Positions 57,270 to 64,000 of a stretch of DNA of 64,000 nt are shown here, piece by piece; positions within the stretch are counted from its first letter, which is position 1, and every line of letters starts with the position of its first letter. The position numbers were made by a program, and so were the translations under genes. The stretch spans positions 310,001-374,000 of the forward strand of contig JAOTOM010004751.1 of assembly GCA_034440615.1 (NCBI GenBank), written 5' to 3'. The stretch is from Ashinkailepas kermadecensis. Its lineage: Eukaryota > Arthropoda > Thecostraca > Neolepadidae. Below the pieces are notes generated by a model. It was not told the origin of the DNA. It did not search any database and worked only from the letters and a program-made list of their open reading frames with translations.

Positions 57270-59818
57270 GAGCACGGTACTGTTGGGGGACTTCAACATA
57301 GCAGGGATGGGAAACAAAACTAGATGTCTAAGGAAGTCAGGAAGAAGCTTCATGGCTTGGTTTGAGTAAAATATATTTTTTCCAATGACGTATGAACCTA
57401 CAAGGGGAAATGAAATGTTAGATCTGGTGCCTACAATTGATGAAAATGTTGTACTGTATGTGAACATAGGAAAGACCTTCGGTAATAGTGATCATAACAT
57501 TATACGTTATTCCTTCTATGTTGGAAGTGTAGGAATCAATAAAACATTGATTCCAAATTTTGCTAAAGGGAATTACAATGACTTCAGGAACTTCTTGGAT
57601 TAAATTAATTTGGAAGAGTTATTGATGGTCTTAGATGCTTATGAAATGTGAAGAATGGTAAAAGACAAAGTGCTTCAAGGTCAGGATAGGTTCATTCCCA
57701 ATTGGCAAATTTGATTAGACAAGGTTAAGCACCCTTCATGGCTGACCGAGGAAGTAAAACATTTACTGAAGTCAAAGAAGCAGGCATTTAAGAAACTAAA
57801 GATGCTAACTCTGAGGAAAATATAGAATCATATAGAACAGCTAGAAATAAAGCTAGGAGGTGTGTTAAGGCATCTAAAAGACTGAATGAAACAAATTAGC
57901 TCGATAATATTCAGCAGGCAATGCTAAGAGGTTATTTAGCTTTTACAAATTTAAGTCTAAAAAGTGTAGTGTACTGGAGGTAGATGATAAAATAGTGGTC
58001 GATGATCGTGAGTCTCCAAGCAATAATTCTCATGTGTCTTTACTAAAGATAATTCTGATACATTGCAAGCAACTGAAAGTTATGCCATGGCAGATGATAG
58101 GTCGGAAGATCTTACAAGAACTACAGAAACTGTGGAAAAATAGCTACAGAATATAGAACCTAATAAAGCATCTGGACCAGATGATATATACGTTAGGATC
58201 TTAGAGTGTGCTATAGCATTGTCAGTTCACTAGGTATCACTTTCGGACGTTCTTTGGAGTATTCTGAAGTACCTGAAGATTGGCGAAATGCAATTGTAGT
58301 AACGATTTTCGAAAAGGGAGGCATCAAGTGTGTAGGAAACCACAAGTCAGTCAGTTTGACGTCAATAGTTTACAAGGTACTAGAAAAACTGGTCAAACAG
58401 AATATTCGGTTTCATCTAGATAGGCACAACTTTTAAGAGATACCCAACATGGATTTCGATCTCGAAGACCTTGTTTAACTTACCTATTGGAGCTCATGAA
58501 TTATGTAGCTAAAGAAGTAGACAATCAAAGCAGGATGGATGTTGTGCATTTGGAATTTAGCAAAGCTTTTGATAAAGTTCCACATGGGCATTAAACAATG
58601 CAGCAACTAGAGCAGCGTGGAATTGACAGAAAACTTATAGGTTGGGTTGAAGCATGATTAAGGGGACGGAAACAAATGGTAGTGTTAAATGGATGTAAAT
58701 CTGAGTAGAAGGATGTTCTGAGTGGAGTGCCACAGGGTGGAGTGCTACCTTTGTGAATAACATTGGGGTAGGGCTGAGGAACGGGCTGTTCAAATTTGTG
58801 GTGACATCAAAGTGCTAGGAGTGGCTAACAGTAGTGATCAATCTAGTAATAATCAACTGGACTTGGAGGACCTAAAAAGTGGACTGATAAATGGCAGATG
58901 TCTTTCAACTATGACAAATGTAAAGTTATGCATCTGGGATCTGGAGGTGAAACTTTCAGATATGCAATGGGAGGCATGCAACTGTATGTTATTGAAGAAG
59001 AAAGATATTTATGTGCGTTAATTTCAAATGGACAGCAAATGTTTTTCTTAAAGCAGAAAAACAACGTATCTGAGCTAGGAACAGGGCAATCAGAATGCTG
59101 TGAATCATTAATAGGAGTGGGAGGTATAAGAGCAAGGAAGTCATGAAAATACTGTACTTAGCCTATGTGCGACCCCACTTAGAATATTATGCACAGGCAT
59201 GGAGCCAAACTTAGCAAAATATATAGATATGCAAGAAAGAGTGTAGCGCACAAAATCATTGAAGGGCTGGATAAGGTCAATCCGAATGATGACTTTCTAT
59301 TTAGACTATCACAAAGGGGTCATTAATTCAGGATAGACATTTCAAGGTGTAGGACAGTTAAGCGACAACAGGTCTTCAGTCAAAGGATTGTTGATCAGTG
59401 GAATAGAATTCCTCATTGAATTTATTTTAAAATAGGGTGGACAGTTATTTAGGCTTCAAAATATTGTTCTTGAGTTCTAAATGGTGATAGATGGGGTGAT
59501 ATTTATGCCAAGTAGGTGTGCACTGAACAGCCCCTTCAAGCAGGCATGTATGGAGTTTGAAAATTATTTGTTGGGCCTTCAAGTCACACGTGTTACGCGG
59601 GAACGAACGAATAAGGCTGGATAGGTAAGGTAGATAGACATTGATGAGTATGTGGAATGTTGGTAGATATATTTTGTATTTGGGATGTGGTGTTGGTTGA
59701 GGTGATGAGTGTCTTTTTGCCAGGATTGTGGTATGTATCTTCCCTTTACAGACTCAACTTGGATGGGCCCTTATGGCCCTTATTAAGTTTGAACACTTGA
59801 TAACTTTATGACTTTATA
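57270..59818 (+). pseudogene. Degenerate CR1-group LINE, same family 3' end as the 17-21 kb element
   Basis: Starts inside the endonuclease: VLLGDFNIAG (about 57273-57302), YEPTRGNEMLDL, NSDHNIIRY (about 57490). The reverse-transcriptase part follows: NKASGPDDIYVRIL (about 58155), VPEDWRNA, QHGFRSRRPCLTYLLELM, HLEFSKAFDKVPHGH (catalytic Asp replaced by Glu), GVPQGGVL, FNYDKCKVMHLG and YLAYVRPHLEYYAQAWS (about 59158-59205). The FADD segment is lost by deletion near 58750. Multiple stops and frameshifts. Its 3' end carries gatgggccc...cttattaagttt and actttatg (59803-59818), as in the intact element. An old 5'-truncated relative. Confidence 0.85.
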
Positions 59819-59935
59819 CCATATCATAGCATGCCATACAATACCATACCATATCATACCATACCATACCATACCATACAATACTATACCATACCAGGCC
59901 ATACCATGCCATACCATATCATACCATACCATACC
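59819..59935. repeat. (CCATA)n microsatellite
   Basis: About 23 mostly perfect accat units with a few substitutions, starting at the CR1 3' end; it may have grown from the LINE tail. Confidence 0.95.
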
Positions 59936-60002
59936 AGACCCAGACCCAGACACAGACCCAGACACAGACCCAGACCCAGACCCAGACCCAGACCCAGACC
60001 AA
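59936..60002. repeat. (CAGACC)n microsatellite
   Basis: About 11 tandem cagacc or cagaca units directly following the (CCATA)n tract. Confidence 0.95.
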
Positions 60003-60655
60003 TGTCAGACACAGATTCAGACCCGGCGCGCCAGATATTGCAGGGGCACGTGCGGCAGTTCTGGCGTCCGGTGATGACATAACCGTTTACATCAGCCGGC
60101 GGCGGCTGATCATTTCTCACCGGCAATGTGCCCGTTAAGCTGGAAATGGCCTTGACACGCCGCCTGGTCACCCGCCTGCACGAGGCTTCTGCTCGGCACC
60201 AGGACCTTCTCGAATAAACCCAACCCGAATGCTTGGCGGTGCGGAACAGCGGATGTGCATGCCGGTGGAGCTTGTGTGGCCAGTGGGACATGCTGACGGT
60301 GCAATCCTACCTCACCGGCGCCGGCTGGCCGTAATCGGATCCAACTGGTCCTCCAGGAGCGTGCCAGCCCGCCTGCTGACTGCACCCGTCTGGGGCGGGC
60401 CGGGTCAATGCGAGCGAGTGCAGACTTCAGCCACATCTAGCCAGCACAAGGGAGTCCAGTCCAAGTGAAGACAGTCTAACGGGCGGTGACGCAGCTACCG
60501 AGGAGGGATGGGTTGGACGTACGGCAGTTCAGGGTTGGAACCTGTGGCAATTTTTGGGGGGGGGGGCAGATAGGAACTATGGCAGGTCGCGGCGGAAGAT
60601 GTGACATGTGACAGTGGGGGTCAAAACGTGAAACCTTAGCAGTTCGAAGGTGGAA
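60003..60655. other. No gene assigned; weak reverse-transcriptase-like stretch
   Basis: 60055-60096 in one frame reads VLASGDDITVYISR, which resembles the 'AYADDIT' active-site segment of LINE reverse transcriptases (S-G-D-D for Y-A-D-D). Nothing before or after supports it. 60557-60567 is a poly-G run. Otherwise GC-rich unique sequence. Confidence 0.3.
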
Positions 60656-60659
60656 ATTG

Positions 60660-60915
60660 GACTTGTGGCAGTTTGGGGCTGAGGTGGAATCTGTGGCAGT
60701 TCGGGAGTGGAGATAGGATCTGTTGCAGTTCGGAGCTAGATATAGGACCTGTGGCAGTTCGGAGCTAGATATAAGACCTGTGGCAGTTCGGAGCTAGATA
60801 TAAGACCTGTGGCAGTTCGGAGCTAGATATAGGGACTGTGGCAGTTCGGAGCTGGAGATAGGACCTGTGGCGGTTCGGAGCTGGAGATAGGACCTGTGGC
60901 AGTTCGGATATGTAG
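60660..60915. repeat. 29-bp minisatellite, about 8 copies
   Basis: Unit gacctgtggcagttcggagc followed by tagatataa or tggagatag. The first units (60600-60710) are strongly diverged. Confidence 0.92.
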
Positions 60916-60981
60916 ATGTGATGCGTGATAATGGAGATATTAGTGGCGCACCGACATACACGCTCTCAATGTATCGGAGCA

Positions 60982-61095
<114 letters not shown>

Positions 61096-61149
61096 GCACG
61101 AGTATGTCAATGTAATCGCGTACCGAATGAGGGGGATAAAAGTGACGTT

Positions 61150-61332
61150 TTCCCCTCCTCGCCTTAAATAATTGCACCTGGATGTTGAAAAAATCACGCT
61201 TGGCCCAAAAACTTGGCCCCGGCTCCAAAGATAGCACCGGGACACCACAAAAATCAATCCCGTGGCCCCCCAAACAAAATTAGCAGGGAGCTCGACAAAT
61301 CACGCCGAGCACGCCGAGCAGCAAATCACGCC
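61150..61332. repeat. Relic of the diverged GGCCC/AAAA periodic array
   Basis: ttgaaaaaatcacgcttggc, ccaaaaacttggccccgg, cacaaaaatcaatcccgtgg, ccccccaaacaaaatt and aaatcacgccgag follow the same pattern as 14205-16430. About 180 bp, then it runs into (GA)n. Confidence 0.65.
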
Positions 61333-62519
<1,187 letters not shown>

Positions 62520-62845
62520 AGTCTGCCATCAGTGTGGAGATGTCTGTTGTTTGCGGTGTTTATGTTGTGCGTTCCGTGTGCTTGTGTTGTCTTGTGTGCC
62601 GTGTTGTGTATTTGTACGTAGCTGTGAGGAGCTGGCGACGGGGAGAGTTTGTTGTTGTTGGTGCTGGTTGAGTTTGGCCAGCCTATCACCAGTACGGTGA
62701 TGTCGTCTGTGTAAGCGAGTATAGAGCTTAAGAACAGTGAGCATATCTTGTCGGCTTGAATAGAAGTAGTGGTCCAGACGGTGCTTGAGTGAGGTAGGGG
62801 GTGGAGCATATGTAGAGTGGGGGTGGGGTTGGATCATCGCCATTT
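62520..62845 (-). repeat. Dispersed repeat family X, copy 3 (retroelement-derived)
   Basis: On the minus strand it begins GGCGATGATCCAACCCCACC and includes AGCACCGTCTGGACCACTAC. It ends CAGACGACATCACCGTACTG, GTGATAGGCTGGCCAAACTC and AACCAGCACCAACAACAAC. One frame reads LAYTDDITVLVIGWPNST, which resembles the LINE reverse-transcriptase active site (Y-T-D-D). Its central part is much shorter than in the two other copies, but both ends agree. Confidence 0.62.
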
Positions 62846-63012
62846 TCATTGGACATTGCAAGAAAGTGCACACGTCACACACTGTTATGGACCTTTTTTG
62901 TTTTGTTTTGTGATAAATTAGTGTTTTTTTGTTTTGCTTCTTTGATTTGGCCTTTTGTTCAGACCGAAACAGAAGCAGAATTTTGCGGTGTCGCTCCTTC
63001 AGCGAGTGTGCG
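62846..63012. other. Spacer before the 7-bp array
   Basis: T-rich sequence with several gttttgttttg runs; nothing coding. Confidence 0.4.
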
Positions 63013-63561
63013 CATGACCCATGACCCATGACCCATGACCCATGACCCATGACCCATGACCCATGACCCATGACCCATGACCCATGACCCATGACCCATG
63101 ACCCATGACCCATGACCCATGACCCATGACCCATGACCCATGACCCATGACCCATGACCCATGACCCATGACCCATGACCCATGACCCATGACCCATGAC
63201 CCATGACCCATGACCCATGACCCATGACCCATGACCCATGACCCATGACCCATGACCCATGACCCATGACCCATGACCCATGACCCATGACCCATGACCC
63301 ATGACCCATGACCCATGACCCATGACCCATGACCCATGACCCATGACCCATGACCCATGACCCATGACCCATGACCCATGACCCATGACCCATGACCCAT
63401 GACCCATGACCCATGACCCATGACCCATGACCCATGACCCATGACCCATGACCCATGACCCATGACCCATGACCCATGACCCATGACCCATGACCCATGA
63501 CCCATGACCCATGACCCATGACCCATGACCCATGACCCATGACCCATGACCCATGACCCAT
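63013..63561. repeat. 7-bp satellite (CATGACC)n, about 78 copies, essentially perfect
   Basis: About 549 bp of catgacc repeated with no substitution that I can see. On the minus strand any frame reads a heptapeptide MGHGSWV repeat, because 7 bp gives a 21-bp (7-codon) cycle. Such purity implies very recent expansion or strong homogenisation. Confidence 0.98.
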
Positions 63562-64000
63562 GCCATTGGTGGCACTGGATGCTCGGAAACCCTTCAGTCA
63601 TCACATGCTTCTTGTGTGTTTTCGGCTGCGCACCGTTTATGTAAGTCTGCTCAGACATGCACGGTTCAAATGATGGTCTCTCGAGACGGGGCAGGTGCGG
63701 ACTTACACCGAGTGTTTGAGCTCTGACAAAGCCACCTGTTGCACACTGCGACAGGTCGCTGCCAGTGAAGCGTTCTGGAGAAATCCAGGCGATCCATGCG
63801 AAGCTTGGCAGAGAGTTCGTTCAGGTGGTCAGCACAGTCGTGGATGTTAAGCCTGCTGCAGGCTTTCGCGGGTCTCTCCTGGTGGGTCAGCTTGCACGCT
63901 GTGCAAATTAATGCGCGAGAGATCCAACTAAGCTGTCCTACATCCAATTCAACTGTAGACTGTTCCGGTTGCCTTGTCGAATTTGAGCTGAACACGCGAA
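63562..64000. other. No feature recognised
   Basis: About 440 bp to the window edge; no motif. Confidence 0.5.

Noticed and set aside
62529..63575. 348-codon frame with an MGHGSWV heptad repeat
   Set aside because: Translation of a perfect 7-bp satellite; the non-repeat end is a retroelement fragment read in one frame.

Overview
This window looks like repeat-dense, non-coding DNA from an animal nuclear genome. The evidence is CR1-type and RNase H-bearing non-LTR retrotransposons, tRNA-derived SINEs, hAT and Harbinger/IS4-like transposon relics, and more than twenty minisatellite or microsatellite arrays. There are no bacterial-style operons. I recognised no host protein-coding gene, and no rRNA gene or intact functional tRNA gene. 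The repeat mixture would fit an arthropod, perhaps a crustacean, but that placement is a low-confidence inference. By rough addition, tandem repeats fill about a quarter of the window.

Layout. 0-2.4 kb: a decayed hAT transposase on the minus strand, split by a 20-bp minisatellite. 3.2-13.4 kb: a run of GC-rich minisatellites (units 53, 48, 42 and 44 bp), with a (TA)n tract at 10.2 kb. 14.2-16.4 kb: a strongly diverged periodic array of GGCCC and AAAA motifs, with a relic of the same pattern at 61.2 kb. 16.97-22.65 kb: an old RNase H-bearing LINE interrupted by a young CR1-group LINE. The CR1 element has an esterase-type ORF1 and an uninterrupted ORF2 of about 1000 codons. 22.8-28.5 kb: a short dispersed repeat, a hAT end and several minisatellites. 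28.5-35.3 kb: mostly unassigned, with SINE copies and a large inverted repeat. 35.6-39.4 kb: four more minisatellites. 41.4-45.7 kb: three retroelement fragments and a 432-bp hAT-like MITE with an 8-bp target duplication. 47-50.7 kb: more minisatellites and a poly-G tract. 50.85-52.26 kb: a three-level nest, in which a MITE sits inside a tRNA-SINE inside another SINE, with target duplications visible at both junctions. 52.5-53.2 kb: a broken DDE_Tnp_4 transposase. 57.3-59.8 kb: a degenerate second CR1 copy. 60.7-63.6 kb: microsatellites, including about 78 near-perfect copies of a 7-bp unit.

Functionally, the only reading frames that look protein-coding and intact are ORF1 (5'-truncated) and ORF2 of the CR1 element at 17.15-21.52 kb. 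ORF2 would supply endonuclease and reverse transcriptase for its own mobilisation. The other recognisable proteins are relics, and the many long open frames across minisatellites are by-products of repetition. I found no undescribed multi-gene system. The most informative structures are the nested insertions, the three-copy dispersed repeat with shared ends, and the higher-order structure inside the minisatellites. All similarities were judged by eye.
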